DNA from: Acidobacteriota bacterium | GTDB lineage: Bacteria; Acidobacteriota; Terriglobia; Terriglobales; Acidobacteriaceae | Reading direction: 5' to 3' | Length of the DNA: 32,900 nucleotides | NCBI GenBank assembly: GCA_021804965.1 | Contig: JAJZGG010000025.1 | Location: 1 to 32,900, forward strand | Shown here: one piece after another, positions 1 to 9,706 of the stretch | Layout of the letters: the number at the start of each line of letters is the position of its first letter | Numbering within the stretch: the first letter of the stretch is position 1 | Notes under the pieces: generated by a model | Told to the model about the DNA's origin: nothing | The model's input: the letters and a program-made list of their open reading frames with translations, nothing else | Database searches by the model: none | Position numbers and translations under genes: made by a program

Positions 1-88
1 GCAAAACATCCCTCTGGTTTCAGATTGAATCCATTGCCGCCTCCGGTTCCGATTGCGTCCGTTCGCAAGGAATCCCCGGAAGGCGCAG

Positions 89-105
89 AGGCCTGACTCA
101 GGCCT
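89..105. repeat. Short palindrome downstream of tgt
   Basis: A perfect 8-base inverted repeat (AGGCCTGA / TCAGGCCT) around a single base lies about 57 bases beyond the tgt stop codon. No T-tract follows on either strand, so it is at best a Rho-independent-like or mRNA-stabilising hairpin. The rest of positions 1-161 holds no convincing gene. It contains an imperfect repeat of the GGCTACGGGC segment at the tgt 3' end. Confidence 0.35.
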
Positions 106-161
106 GCGGAAGGCGCGTCCGGTCTGGGCTACGGGCATCCGGCCTGCAGCACGCGCTCCGT

Positions 162-1289
162 CTAGGCTACGGGCTCCGCCTGCGGCTTCGCGCCGTCCTC
201 CAGCTCCGTCCGCAGCGTGGCCATCGTCTTCAGATAGAAGGCCAGGTTGTGGATCGTGCCCAGCGTTCCGCCCAGCGGCTCGCCGGTCTGCATCAGGTGC
301 CGCAGATAGGCCCGCGAATACCGCTCGCAGGTCGGGCAGGAACAGGTCGGGTCCGGCGGCAGCGGATCGTCGGCAAAGCGACGGTTCTTGATGTTCATCC
401 GACCCTCGCTGGTGAACAGCAGCCCATGCCGCGCCGCGCGCGTCGGAATCACGCAGTCCATCATGTCCACGCCCATTCGGGCATACTCCACAATCTCATC
501 CGGAAAGCCCACGCCCATCACGTAGCGCGGCTTGTCGGCCGGCAGCAGCGGCAGCGTCTCGGCAATCACCTGCCGCGTCAGCTCGCGCGGCTCGCCCACG
601 CTCAGCCCGCCGATCGCATAGCCGTCAAAGTCCATCTCCACCAGCCGCTCGGCAGACTCCCGCCGCAGATGCCCATACATGCCGCCCTGCACAATGCCAA
701 ACAGCGACTGCGTGGCTCCGCCCAGCTCCGCGTGCCACGGCACCTGGTCGGCATGCGCCCGGAAGTGATCCAGCGACCGCCTGGCCCAGGCCATCGTCAC
801 CCGCAGCGACTCCCGCGCCCGCGCCTCGTCCGCCGGATACTCGGTACACTCATCAAACGCCATGCAGATATCGGCTCCCAGCGCAATCTGCACGTCCATC
901 GAGTGCTCCGGCGTAAACAGATGGCTGGAGCCGTCCAGGTGCGAGCGGAAGCGCACACCCTCGTCCGTCAGCTTGCGCAGCCCGGCCAGGGAAAAGACCT
1001 GAAAGCCGCCCGAATCCGTCAGCATCGCCCGCTGCCAGGCAATGAACCGGTGCAGCCCGCCCATCTGCCGGATCAGCCCATGGCCCGGCCGCAGATACAG
1101 GTGATAGGTATTGCCCAGGATGATCTGTGCGCCCAGCTGCTCCAGCGTCTGCTGCGGCACGGCCTTCACCGTGCCCTGCGTGCCCACCGGCATAAACACC
1201 GGCGTCTCCACCGTCTGGTGTGGCAGATGGAGCCGTGCCCGTCGTGCGCCCGAGGCGGCCGTGGAAAGCAGTTCGAATCGAAGACCCAC
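162..1289 (-). CDS. tgt: Queuine/preQ1 tRNA-ribosyltransferase (Tgt)
   Basis: This cytoplasmic enzyme exchanges guanine-34 of GUN-anticodon tRNAs for preQ1 during queuosine synthesis. The 375-residue product has the usual family length. Visible signatures are DSGGFQVFS (Asp92, active-site loop), GIVQGG, GGLSVGEP, the MGVGFPDEI...DMMDCVIPTR segment carrying the catalytic Asp, and a C-terminal zinc site CxCxxC (CSCPTC) followed by a His. The reading frame stays open far upstream into the neighbouring gene. The protein homology begins at GTG 1289 (GLRFELL...), and a TACAAT element lies exactly six bases before this GTG, so I chose that start. No Shine-Dalgarno is visible, consistent with a leaderless message. 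It lies 107 bases downstream of the TPR outer-membrane gene and may also be reached by read-through. Confidence 0.96.
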   Translation of the reverse strand: MGLRFELLSTAASGARRARLHLPHQTVETPVFMPVGTQGTVKAVPQQTLEQLGAQIILGNTYHLYLRPGHGLIRQMGGLHRFIAWQRAMLTDSGGFQVFSLAGLRKLTDEGVRFRSHLDGSSHLFTPEHSMDVQIALGADICMAFDECTEYPADEARARESLRVTMAWARRSLDHFRAHADQVPWHAELGGATQSLFGIVQGGMYGHLRRESAERLVEMDFDGYAIGGLSVGEPRELTRQVIAETLPLLPADKPRYVMGVGFPDEIVEYARMGVDMMDCVIPTRAARHGLLFTSEGRMNIKNRRFADDPLPPDPTCSCPTCERYSRAYLRHLMQTGEPLGGTLGTIHNLAFYLKTMATLRTELEDGAKPQAEPVA

Positions 1290-1295
1290 AGGCTG

Positions 1296-1301
1296 ATTGT
1301 A
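1296..1301 (-). promoter_or_regulatory. Candidate -10 element of a leaderless tgt promoter
   Basis: On the minus strand the sequence reads TACAAT, then CAGCCT, then the GTG start. Transcription would begin at or next to the start codon. No good -35 hexamer is evident; TTGGGG lies 19 bases upstream and is weak. Confidence 0.5.
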
Positions 1302-1370
1302 GCCGCCCACCCAATGCCAGCCCCAACCGGCACCGCTCCGTCCGTGCCCGGTCATTGTCCCGTCCGTGCC

Positions 1371-1406
1371 CGTCAGTTCGCCCGTCAGTGCGCCCGTCAG
1401 TGCGAG
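1371..1406. repeat. Three tandem 12-base repeats
   Basis: Three near-identical 12-base units (CGTCAGTGCGCC-like) run head to tail at 1371, 1383 and 1395. The last contains the stop codon of the upstream outer-membrane protein gene on the minus strand. The units sit in the short space before tgt. Their role is unknown; slippage of GC-rich DNA is the simplest origin. Confidence 0.75.
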
Positions 1407-3382
1407 ATCGCCGAGTAGAACGTATTCCCTCCCGAGCGCAGATCGTGGCCCCAGCCCAGAATCAGCCGCGATCCCTGGAACAGGTGCAGCCGCGCCTGCA
1501 GCCCGGCATCGGTCATCCAGATCGGCGAGCCGAAAAGGCCAGTCCCGCCAGAACTGGCCCCGCCCGATTCTGACGAGCTGTAAATTCGTCCCGTATCCAC
1601 AAACGGCCCCACCCGGACCGAGACAAACGGATCCCGCCACAGCTGCCGCTCCAGGTCCAGATTGCCCAGCAGATACCGCGTGCCCAGCGGCGCATTGCCC
1701 TTGCGCCCCTGCACCAGTCCGTTGTGTCCGCGCATCCAGAGCGGGTTGTCGCGGTCAAAGCCCAGCATCCACAGCTCATCGAAGGGAATCGCTCCCAGCG
1801 TATCGCCCCCGCGTGCCTGCGCATGCAGCCGATAGCGGTCGCCTGCGGCCTGCGGCAGCCACACGGCATCCAGTCCCGCCTGCAGCCGCGCCGACTGCGT
1901 CAGCGGTGCGTGGAAGTACCGGCTTGCCGCGGCCTGCAGCATCGCCGTCAGCTGCAAACGCGCCCCCGGCGCATCCACCAGCTTTGCCTGCACCGCCGAG
2001 CGCACCGTCATCGCCGTCGTTCCGGTAAAGTAGCTGCTGCCCGTCGGCAGTCCATAGCTGCCGCGGAAGCGCCTGCGCGAGACCTCCGCCGTGGTCTGCC
2101 ACAGCAGCCGCCAGCCAAACAGCTCGTCCAGCGAAACGCCCCCGGCCAGTCGCTCCTGATTCAGCCCCGCCGCCACCGGCCTGCCCGGCGTCAGCGTTCG
2201 TGCCAGATCCCAATTTTCGTTGCGTGCATCCAGCCAGACTCCCAGCCGCTGGTCCGGCGTATGCACCGGCCCGGCCAGCGAGGCCAGAATCATGCGCTTC
2301 TGCGCATCCCAGCGCAGATACGTGGTCAGGCTCGTCGCCGTGTGGCCCAGATTCCAGAACTCCGGATTGACGGCCTGATACGGCAGGCTGCGCAGCGTGG
2401 AAAGCAGGCTCGCCACCGGCCTGCTCCGCCACGCCGGATGCGGCACCGGATGCACCGCCAGATCAAACCGCCCATCCGGCAGCGGATGCAGCTCCAGCGA
2501 AGTGGACACAAACAGCTGCTGGAGCGCCAGTTCCGCCTGCGTCCTCCGGTATTGCTGCAGCCGATAGACACCATTCATCGCAAACGGAAAGACGCGGTCC
2601 ATCAGCAGCGGAGGCAGCGCCGCGGAGTGCCCCGAAGCGTCCAGTTGCTGATCGTCCAAACGCTGGTCGGCCAGCACCGGCCGCCCCACCGGATTCCAGT
2701 CCGCAATCGCAGCCTCCAGGTTGCCTTCCAGATCATCCACCGTTCCCAGAAGATTGCGCGCATAGGCCAGATTCGGGTCCTGCGGCCTCATCTGCCGGAT
2801 GGCCCGGCGCAGCAGCCTGGCAGCCGCCGCATAGCGATGCTGCCGGTAGCGGATCCCGGCCAGCTCGGTCGGAAACCGGGCATCCCGTGGATACAGTCCG
2901 CCTGCCAGACGGAGCGTCGCGGCTGCTTCGGCCAGCCTGTCCATGCGCGCCAGCGCCAGTCCGCGCAGCAGCAGCAGCTCGGCCGCAGGCCCGGCATCGC
3001 CTGCAGGCCCGGCATCGCCTGCAGGTCTGGCTTCGCCCGGCCCGGGCAGCGGAACCGCCTGCACCACGGCACTCCACTGCTCTGCCTGGTAGAGCTTGCG
3101 GACCCGCTGCACGATCGCCTGATCCTGCTGCTGGTGATCCTGCCGCTGCTGATCCTGCTGCTGGTGATCCTGCCGCCTGCCTGTTTCTGTCTGGCTTGCG
3201 CGTCCGCTTTGCTCTGCGCTTCCGGTCGGGTTTGCGCTTCCGGTCTGCTTCCCACTTCCGGTCTGGCTTGCGGGGGTTGCCTGTCGGCCCGTCCGCGCAG
3301 GTGCAGCCCCGGCGGCTCCGCTAGCGAGCAGTAGCAGGAGCAGCAGCTTGGGATCGGGGAACAGCAAGCAGCGTCCAATCAT
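1397..3382 (-). CDS. TPR-containing outer-membrane beta-barrel protein
   Basis: The predicted 661-residue protein begins with a signal sequence (short basic start, then KLLLLLLLASGAAGA). It continues with a low-complexity segment rich in Gly, Ser, Thr and Gln that includes repeats of QDHQQQDQ. A TPR-like helical region (about residues 90-240: LYQAEQWSAVVQ, LRGLALARMDRLAEAAATL, ELAGIRYRQHRYAAAARLL) follows. The long C-terminal half has alternating aromatic and hydrophobic strands resembling surface-antigen/Omp85-type barrels, with a late segment FVSVRVGPFVDTGRIY. The start ATG 3382 has GGAG eight bases upstream and overlaps the end of the peptidase gene by 62 bases in another frame, suggesting translational coupling. 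Context implies an envelope role with the C39-like and PA2779-like neighbours. The exact function is unknown. Confidence 0.8.
   Translation of the reverse strand: MIGRCLLFPDPKLLLLLLLASGAAGAAPARTGRQATPASQTGSGKQTGSANPTGSAEQSGRASQTETGRRQDHQQQDQQRQDHQQQDQAIVQRVRKLYQAEQWSAVVQAVPLPGPGEARPAGDAGPAGDAGPAAELLLLRGLALARMDRLAEAAATLRLAGGLYPRDARFPTELAGIRYRQHRYAAAARLLRRAIRQMRPQDPNLAYARNLLGTVDDLEGNLEAAIADWNPVGRPVLADQRLDDQQLDASGHSAALPPLLMDRVFPFAMNGVYRLQQYRRTQAELALQQLFVSTSLELHPLPDGRFDLAVHPVPHPAWRSRPVASLLSTLRSLPYQAVNPEFWNLGHTATSLTTYLRWDAQKRMILASLAGPVHTPDQRLGVWLDARNENWDLARTLTPGRPVAAGLNQERLAGGVSLDELFGWRLLWQTTAEVSRRRFRGSYGLPTGSSYFTGTTAMTVRSAVQAKLVDAPGARLQLTAMLQAAASRYFHAPLTQSARLQAGLDAVWLPQAAGDRYRLHAQARGGDTLGAIPFDELWMLGFDRDNPLWMRGHNGLVQGRKGNAPLGTRYLLGNLDLERQLWRDPFVSVRVGPFVDTGRIYSSSESGGASSGGTGLFGSPIWMTDAGLQARLHLFQGSRLILGWGHDLRSGGNTFYSAISH
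3117..3180. repeat. Direct repeats encoding a Gln/Asp-rich linker
   Basis: The motif GATCCTGCTGCTGGT and close variants recurs several times in this stretch. On the minus strand it encodes repeated QDHQQQDQ units in the N-terminal linker of the TPR outer-membrane protein. It is a candidate for length variation between strains. Confidence 0.7.
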
Positions 3383-3926
3383 CGGTGGCGCTCCATTCGG
3401 CCAGAAAGGCCGCCCGCGAAAGGCGCAGCAAACGCTGCCGCGCCGGATCATTCAGATACACCGCATCGTTGCCCACGCCGGCCAGAACCACGTAGTGCAG
3501 CGGCCCGTGACGGCCGCCATCGCGCACGGCGGCGATCAGCGGCCGTCCCAGCGCCAGGTGGTGCTCCAGGTCGCTCCACTGGCCGTGGAAGGCGTAGGCG
3601 GCAAATCCGGCCTGCTGCAGTGCTGCCACCATCTGCGAAGCGGGAATGCCGTGCGCCGCGCGGGAGAAGAGCTTCTGCTGCAGCGGCCCGGCTTCGGCCG
3701 TCATCGGCAGATGCTGCTCCCGCTGCCAGTAGCGCATCACCATGGCCAGCGAAGCCGAGCCGCATCCATCCGGCGTCTGCGCCACAAAGGGCAGATCCAG
3801 CCAGACCGGGCGCGGCTCCGTTTCGATTGGCGGGCTCTGCTGTCCGCTCAGCCGACCTTGTGCAACCGGCAGGGCTGCCAGCAGCGCCGCAGCCAGCAGC
3901 AGACGCCTGCCCAGCCTGTATGGCAT
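3321..3926 (-). CDS. C39-like cysteine peptidase (PA2778-like)
   Basis: This 201-residue secreted protein has a classic signal peptide (RRLLLAAALLAALPVAQG) followed by a C39-type peptidase fold. The signature VAQTPDGCGSASLAMVMRYW carries the nucleophile Cys55. LHYVVLAGVG supplies His144 and YLNDPA supplies Asp160, completing a Cys-His-Asp triad. Start ATG 3926 is preferred over an upstream in-frame TTG (3956) because GAGG lies ten bases before it. It lies 13 bases downstream of a PA2779-like gene. In Pseudomonas, PA2778 (C39 peptidase, as I recall joined to TPR repeats) is paired with PA2779. Here the TPR part is found in the next gene instead. The substrate is unknown; cleavage of an envelope or exported protein is an inference. 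Confidence 0.85.
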   Translation of the reverse strand: MPYRLGRRLLLAAALLAALPVAQGRLSGQQSPPIETEPRPVWLDLPFVAQTPDGCGSASLAMVMRYWQREQHLPMTAEAGPLQQKLFSRAAHGIPASQMVAALQQAGFAAYAFHGQWSDLEHHLALGRPLIAAVRDGGRHGPLHYVVLAGVGNDAVYLNDPARQRLLRLSRAAFLAEWSATDDWTLLAVPRSQAAAPATAR

Positions 3927-3939
3927 TCGGATCGCTGCC

Positions 3940-4344
3940 TCAGTGCACTGCAACAATAACCAGCAGCAGCGCGGCTACGACTACCAGGATGATCAGCAGA
4001 TCATGATCGGTGATCGTACCTGCGGCAAAGTCCTTCTGCGCCGAGGCCGTTCGTGAGGCAATCGACGCCAGGTCGGCATCGCTCAGCTGGCTCACCGCGC
4101 GGGTCACCTGCTGCGGGTCCATGTGCGCCGCACGCAGCGCCTGCTGCACCTTCGGCTGCGCATACAGGGATTCCACCTGATGCTCGTTCTGCTGCCGCGT
4201 GGCGGCTGCGGCCTGCAGATCCTGCTGCAGCGCGGCCGGCGGCAGAACATGCTCTGCCTGCTGCGCCTGCGCGGAGGGAAGACACGGGACGGCGACGCAG
4301 AATGCCAGCGCCGCGAAGAGGGAATGCATTTGGGGGATTTTCAC
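3940..4344 (-). CDS. PA2779-like small membrane protein
   Basis: This is a 134-residue protein with an N-terminal signal or anchor (HSLFAALAFCVAVPCLPSAQA), a central helical, Gln/Ala-rich region with QVTRAVSQLSDADLASIASR, and a C-terminal transmembrane helix (LLIILVVVAALLLVIVAV) preceded by AGTITDHD. This layout matches the PA2779 family. The start GTG 4344 has GAGG with suitable spacing. Upstream in-frame codons would add residues before the signal sequence and are not supported. It is the first gene of the operon with the C39-like peptidase (13-base gap). A membrane tether or partner for the peptidase is a reasonable inference. Confidence 0.8.
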   Translation of the reverse strand: MKIPQMHSLFAALAFCVAVPCLPSAQAQQAEHVLPPAALQQDLQAAAATRQQNEHQVESLYAQPKVQQALRAAHMDPQQVTRAVSQLSDADLASIASRTASAQKDFAAGTITDHDLLIILVVVAALLLVIVAVH

Positions 4345-4389
4345 GTTGTTTTCCTCATGGATGCCCCTTGCGGGGCTATTTTTGACTCC

Positions 4390-4395
4390 AGTATA
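4390..4395 (-). promoter_or_regulatory. Candidate -10 element for the PA2779-like operon
   Basis: TATACT on the minus strand lies about 45 bases before the GTG start of the PA2779-like gene. No clear -35 is seen at the normal distance. A small GCCCC/GGGGC hairpin lies in the predicted leader. Confidence 0.4.
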
Positions 4396-4432
4396 AAACG
4401 GAAAACACCGGCCCCGGCTCCAAACCAGTTCC

Positions 4433-4490
4433 AAAGAAGAACCGGCGCACGCGCCCTGGTGTTTGCATCCAGGCAGCGCCCACCGGTTCT
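4433..4490 (-). terminator. Terminator-like hairpin after the 81-residue gene
   Basis: An imperfect inverted repeat pairs AGAACCGG (4438-4445) with CCGGTTCT (4483-4490), with further pairing inside (CCTGG/CCAGG). On the minus strand it is followed by TTCTTCTTT. It starts 23 bases past the stop codon of the small gene. Confidence 0.55.
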
Positions 4491-4512
4491 GCGCGGCACC
4501 CGCTCAGCGCGC

Positions 4513-4758
4513 TCATCCCACAAGCTGGCGGATCTTCTGCTCAATCATGTGGCAGGGAATCATGAACGGCTTCTCCGTACACTGCATCCGCAGTGTTCCG
4601 CTGGCTGCGTCATAGCTCCACTGGAACTGCATTCCTGAGTACTCCGTCGTTCCCGCATCCCCGCTCAGGGCAATCCCCTGCTTCTGGGCCGCCTCCAGCA
4701 GCGCGGCATATTTCTCCGGGGTCAATCCATCCAGCACAATCTCCGGACATCCACTCAT
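4513..4758 (-). CDS. Small conserved-looking protein of unknown function
   Basis: This is an 81-residue soluble protein with no signal peptide or membrane segment. It has a helical LTPEKYAALLEAAQKQGI stretch, then a beta-type MQFQWSYDAASGTLRMQC stretch, and four Cys residues (one in the start MSGCP, the others in TLRMQC, IPCHM and nearby). Start ATG 4758 has AGGAG upstream with good spacing, while an upstream in-frame ATG (4803) does not. It is a single gene flanked by terminators on both sides, so it is transcribed alone. I do not recognise the family. Confidence 0.72.
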   Translation of the reverse strand: MSGCPEIVLDGLTPEKYAALLEAAQKQGIALSGDAGTTEYSGMQFQWSYDAASGTLRMQCTEKPFMIPCHMIEQKIRQLVG

Positions 4759-4860
4759 CGTCGTTTCTCCTCGCGCATGGTTTTTCCTCCCGCTGAAGAC
4801 CATAGCAGAAACCGGAATAATTCCCTGTCACCCCGTCGCCCGGGCGGGAATCTTCCGGGC

Positions 4861-4900
4861 AAAGAAAAACCCGCAAAGGCCAGTCTGGCGCTTTGCGGGT
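4861..4900 (-). terminator. Rho-independent terminator of rpoD
   Basis: A perfect ten-base stem (4869-4878 with 4891-4900) closes a 12-base loop. On the minus strand it is followed directly by TTTTCTTT. It starts 44 bases after the rpoD stop codon. Confidence 0.9.
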
Positions 4901-4943
4901 GGGCAATCCTTCAAAGGAATACAGCCGAATCCCCCGAAACAGC

Positions 4944-6629
<1,686 letters not shown>

Positions 6630-7277
6630 GCGCTCGCGTCTCCTGCGCGTACATTCCTGAAAAAGCCATCCGAAATGGCAGGAAGCAAAAAGTTTTCCAC
6701 CGGAAAATTACGCCCCAAGGGCGCTTCCGGCATAAAACCGCTTCCCTGCCATCGCAGCGGCGATGACGGGTTACTTTCTTCGGATCAGGATCGTTTGCGC
6801 ACAGTGGCCAGCTCGGCCTGCCCGGGAGCCTCAGCTCATCGCAAGGGGCATTGTCGGACGCACGTCCTTCAGTTTTCTTAGATTACCACAGCCGGCGGCA
6901 AGATACAGGATTTTCCGCGCTGCCGTCAAGGAAATTTTGCTTCCACCCTGGCCCGACCTGCGCCAAACCCGTACCAAACCCACGCCAGGCCTGCTCCGCG
7001 TCCGCACCAGGCCTGCTCCGCGCCCGCATTTTCCCCCTCCCGCGCACCCCTGCGAGCAGCCACCCGATCCCGGAAATTCACCCCCTCCGCGGCCACTGCT
7101 GCTAAACTAGAATTGCGGGATTGCGCGGCCTTTGCGCCCTTTTCCTCCTGCCTCCGGTCAGCTTGCCCGGAGAAACCCTGTGGCGCGCCTCGGGTCGCGT
7201 GTCCCCGTATCTCTGCAACCGATCCGGCATCGGCCCCCAGCGGCGCCCATGTGTCAACCCATAAAAGGAATTTCCCG
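6630..7277. other. Divergent intergenic region between rpoD and typA
   Basis: These 648 bases contain no convincing gene; the open frames here lack start signals and coding bias. The region must hold both divergent promoters. Next to rpoD there are two small adjacent hairpins (TTTTCC-ACC-GGAAAA near 6693 and a GCCC/GGGC one just after). A 16-base direct repeat CCAGGCCTGCTCCGCG occurs at 6985-7000 and 7007-7022. An extended -10 for typA lies at 7100-7108. Confidence 0.6.
7100..7108 (+). promoter_or_regulatory. Candidate extended -10 promoter of typA
   Basis: TGCTAAACT fits an extended -10 (TGn plus TAAACT). A start near 7115 would give a typA leader of about 160 bases. No strong -35 is seen, as expected for an extended -10 promoter. 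Confidence 0.45.
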
Positions 7278-9086
7278 TTGAGCCAGACGATTCGCAACAT
7301 CGCCATCATCGCCCATGTCGACCACGGCAAGACCACTCTTGTCGACGCCATGCTTCGCCAGTCCGGAACCTTTCGCGCCAATGAACAGGTCGCCGATCGC
7401 GTCATGGACTCCAACGATCTGGAGCGTGAGCGCGGCATCACGATTCTGGCCAAGAACACCGCCATCCACTACAACGGCGGCAAGATCAACATTGTGGACA
7501 CCCCCGGCCACGCCGACTTTGGCGGCGAGGTGGAGCGCGGACTCAAGATGGTCGATGGCGTCATGCTGCTGGTCGATGCCGCCGAGGGACCGCTGCCCCA
7601 GACCCGTTACGTCCTCAGCAAGGCTCTGGAAGCCCGTCTGAAGCCCATCGTCGTCATCAACAAGATTGACCGCCCCGATGCCCGCGCCCAGGAGGTCCTC
7701 AACGAGGTCTATGACCTGTTCATCGACCTCGACGCCGAGGAGGAGCAGCTCGACTTCCCCGTGCTCTACACCGTGGCCAAGACCGGCACCGCCAGCACCG
7801 ACATCCACACCCCGGGCACCGATCTGGAGCCGCTCTTCCAGGCCATCGTCAACACCATTCCCCCGGCCACCGGCGACGCCCAGGCCTCGCTGCAGATTCT
7901 GGTCACCAACCTCGACTACTCGGAGTACTTCGGGCGCATCGCGATTGCGCGCGTCTTCCAGGGCACGCTGAACGTGGGCGACGAGGTTGCCATCTCCCGC
8001 CGCGACCTCTCCCTGCAGAAGACCCGCATCACCAAGCTGTTCACCTTTGCCGGCCTCAAGCGCACGGAGACCTCGACCACCGAGATCGGCGACATTGTCG
8101 CCATAGCCGGCGTGGAGGGCATCACCATCGGCGAAACCATCACCAGCCTGGAGAATCCGGCTCCGCTGCCGCTGATCGTCATCGACGAGCCCACCATCGC
8201 CATGCAGTTCTCGGTCAACAACTCACCCTTCTGCGGCAAGGAAGGCTCGCTGGTCACCAGCCGCAACCTGCGCGAGCGCCTGGACCGCGAGCTGCTGACC
8301 AACGTCTCCATCCGCGTGGAGGAGACGGACTCGCCGGACAGCTTCAAGGTGCTGGGCCGCGGCGAAATGCAGCTCGGCGTCCTGATTGAAATGATGCGCC
8401 GCGAAGGCTTTGAGCTGAGCGTCGGCCGCCCGGAGATCGTCACCAAGACCGTCGACGGCGTCCGCATGGAGCCGGTCGAGCACGTCACCATCGACGTTCC
8501 GGAGGAGTACACCGGCGTCGTCATTGAAAAGCTCGGACCCCGCAAAGGCGAGATGACCAAGATGCACAATCACGGCTCGGGCCGCGTCCGCATGGAGTTC
8601 CGCGTGCCCAGCCGCGGCATCATCGGCCTGCGCAGCGAGATGCTGACGGAGACCCGCGGCACCATCGTGATGAACACCCTCTTCGACGGACACATGCCCT
8701 ATCAGGGAGAGATTCCGCAGCGGCCCTCCGGCGTGCTCATCAGCGACCGGCAGGGGGTCACCACCACCTATGCCCTGCACGGCCTGCAGGATCGCGGCGT
8801 TCTCTTCCTCGGTGCCGGTGTCGATGTCTACGAGGGCATGATCGTCGGCGAACACTCCCGCGACAACGACCTCGACGTCAACGTGGTCCGCGAGAAGAAG
8901 CTCACAAACATGCGAGCCTCCAGCTCCGACGAGGCCCTGCGTCTGGCCCCGTACCGCATCCTCAACCTGGAGCAGGCGATCGAGTTCATCGCCGAGGATG
9001 AGCTGGTCGAGGTCACGCCGAAGAATCTCCGCCTGCGGAAGAAGATTCTTCCCGCCAACCAGCGGCCCAAGCGTCGCAGCGAATAG
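7278..9086 (+). CDS. typA: Ribosome-associated GTPase TypA/BipA
   Basis: This is a 602-residue translational GTPase of the elongation factor family that binds ribosomes and supports assembly and stress growth. The G domain shows HVDHGKTT (G1), RERGIT (G2), DTPGHADF (G3) and NKIDR (G4). EF-Tu-like domain 2 and EF-G-like domains follow, with the typical GPRKGEM and [10 protein letters not shown] segments and a basic C-terminus ([15 protein letters not shown]). The length equals that of typical TypA. The start is TTG 7278, with AAAGGA eight bases upstream and [16 protein letters not shown] matching the family N-terminus. The open frame extends upstream to 7113 but that part looks non-coding. A hairpin overlaps the stop codon. 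Confidence 0.96.
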   Translation: MSQTIRNIAIIAHVDHGKTTLVDAMLRQSGTFRANEQVADRVMDSNDLERERGITILAKNTAIHYNGGKINIVDTPGHADFGGEVERGLKMVDGVMLLVDAAEGPLPQTRYVLSKALEARLKPIVVINKIDRPDARAQEVLNEVYDLFIDLDAEEEQLDFPVLYTVAKTGTASTDIHTPGTDLEPLFQAIVNTIPPATGDAQASLQILVTNLDYSEYFGRIAIARVFQGTLNVGDEVAISRRDLSLQKTRITKLFTFAGLKRTETSTTEIGDIVAIAGVEGITIGETITSLENPAPLPLIVIDEPTIAMQFSVNNSPFCGKEGSLVTSRNLRERLDRELLTNVSIRVEETDSPDSFKVLGRGEMQLGVLIEMMRREGFELSVGRPEIVTKTVDGVRMEPVEHVTIDVPEEYTGVVIEKLGPRKGEMTKMHNHGSGRVRMEFRVPSRGIIGLRSEMLTETRGTIVMNTLFDGHMPYQGEIPQRPSGVLISDRQGVTTTYALHGLQDRGVLFLGAGVDVYEGMIVGEHSRDNDLDVNVVREKKLTNMRASSSDEALRLAPYRILNLEQAIEFIAEDELVEVTPKNLRLRKKILPANQRPKRRSE

Positions 9087-9095
9087 CTGCGACGC
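9071..9095 (+). other. Ten-base-pair hairpin overlapping the typA stop codon
   Basis: A perfect stem (GCGTCGCAGC at 9071-9080, GCTGCGACGC at 9086-9095) closes a five-base loop holding most of the TAG stop. No T-tract follows. The segment CGCAGCGAATAGCTG recurs at 9110-9124. It may be a terminator remnant or a 3'-end stabiliser. Confidence 0.6.
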
Positions 9096-9211
9096 GCAGC
9101 CCCTGCCGCGCAGCGAATAGCTGTCCCGCGCAGACCGGCCGCGCAGCGAGTCATCCCGCCGACTGTGGTACGTTCCAGACAGGCACGTACCCCGGCGGCC
9201 CAGGTCCATCC

Positions 9212-9610
9212 ATGCCCGATTCACCCTCCAAACCGGCTTACTCTCCAACTCCGGGCGGCCTGCAGCCGGTTGCGCCGTCCCGGCCTTCGTCGTCCTGGCC
9301 TGCCGCCGACCATTCTCCGCCTCATGCTCCGGCTCATCCCCCGTCCCATCCCCTGGGCATACCCCGCTGGATCCGCCAGATGGAGCGGATGATCGCCGTC
9401 CTGCTCCGGCTCTACATCGGACTGGCGCTGTGCTTCGTCCCCTGGTTTCGACCGCTCTGGGATAACAATCCGCTTTTCCTGCACCTGCCGGCGCTGCTTC
9501 CGCTGCTGACCAGCGGAGCAGTCCGCGGGCTGGTCTCCGGTCTTGGCCTGCTCAATCTCTGGCTCGCCCTGGACGGAGCCATCCGCTCCTCGCGCGAGTG
9601 GGAGTCCTGA
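9212..9610 (+). CDS. Small two-helix membrane protein, unknown function
   Basis: This is a 132-residue protein. The first 45 residues are a Pro/Ser-rich, disordered-looking cytoplasmic tail. The remainder holds two hydrophobic stretches, MIAVLLRLYIGLALCFVPWF (about 58-77) and LHLPALLPLLTSGAVRGLVSGLG (about 89-112). In between is PLWDNNPLF, and the end is LALDGAIRSSRE. It resembles small uncharacterised inner-membrane proteins. The start ATG 9212 has AGG eight bases upstream. It lies 125 bases after typA and about 96 bases before the LOG gene, possibly co-transcribed. No function can be assigned. Confidence 0.7.
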   Translation: MPDSPSKPAYSPTPGGLQPVAPSRPSSSWPAADHSPPHAPAHPPSHPLGIPRWIRQMERMIAVLLRLYIGLALCFVPWFRPLWDNNPLFLHLPALLPLLTSGAVRGLVSGLGLLNLWLALDGAIRSSREWES

Positions 9611-9706
9611 GCGCTTTCCCCTTGTGCCCTGCGCCGGATAGACTGGGGAGTCGCTGCCGCCCGCAAGACAGCCGCATCGCAAGCAATCCAACGAAGGGGA
9701 CACTCC

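Noticed and set aside
4359-4383. Plus-strand terminator-like hairpin GCCCC-TTGC-GGGGC with T-run
   Set aside because: There is no plus-strand gene upstream to terminate. It lies in the leader of a minus-strand gene, so I treat it as incidental.
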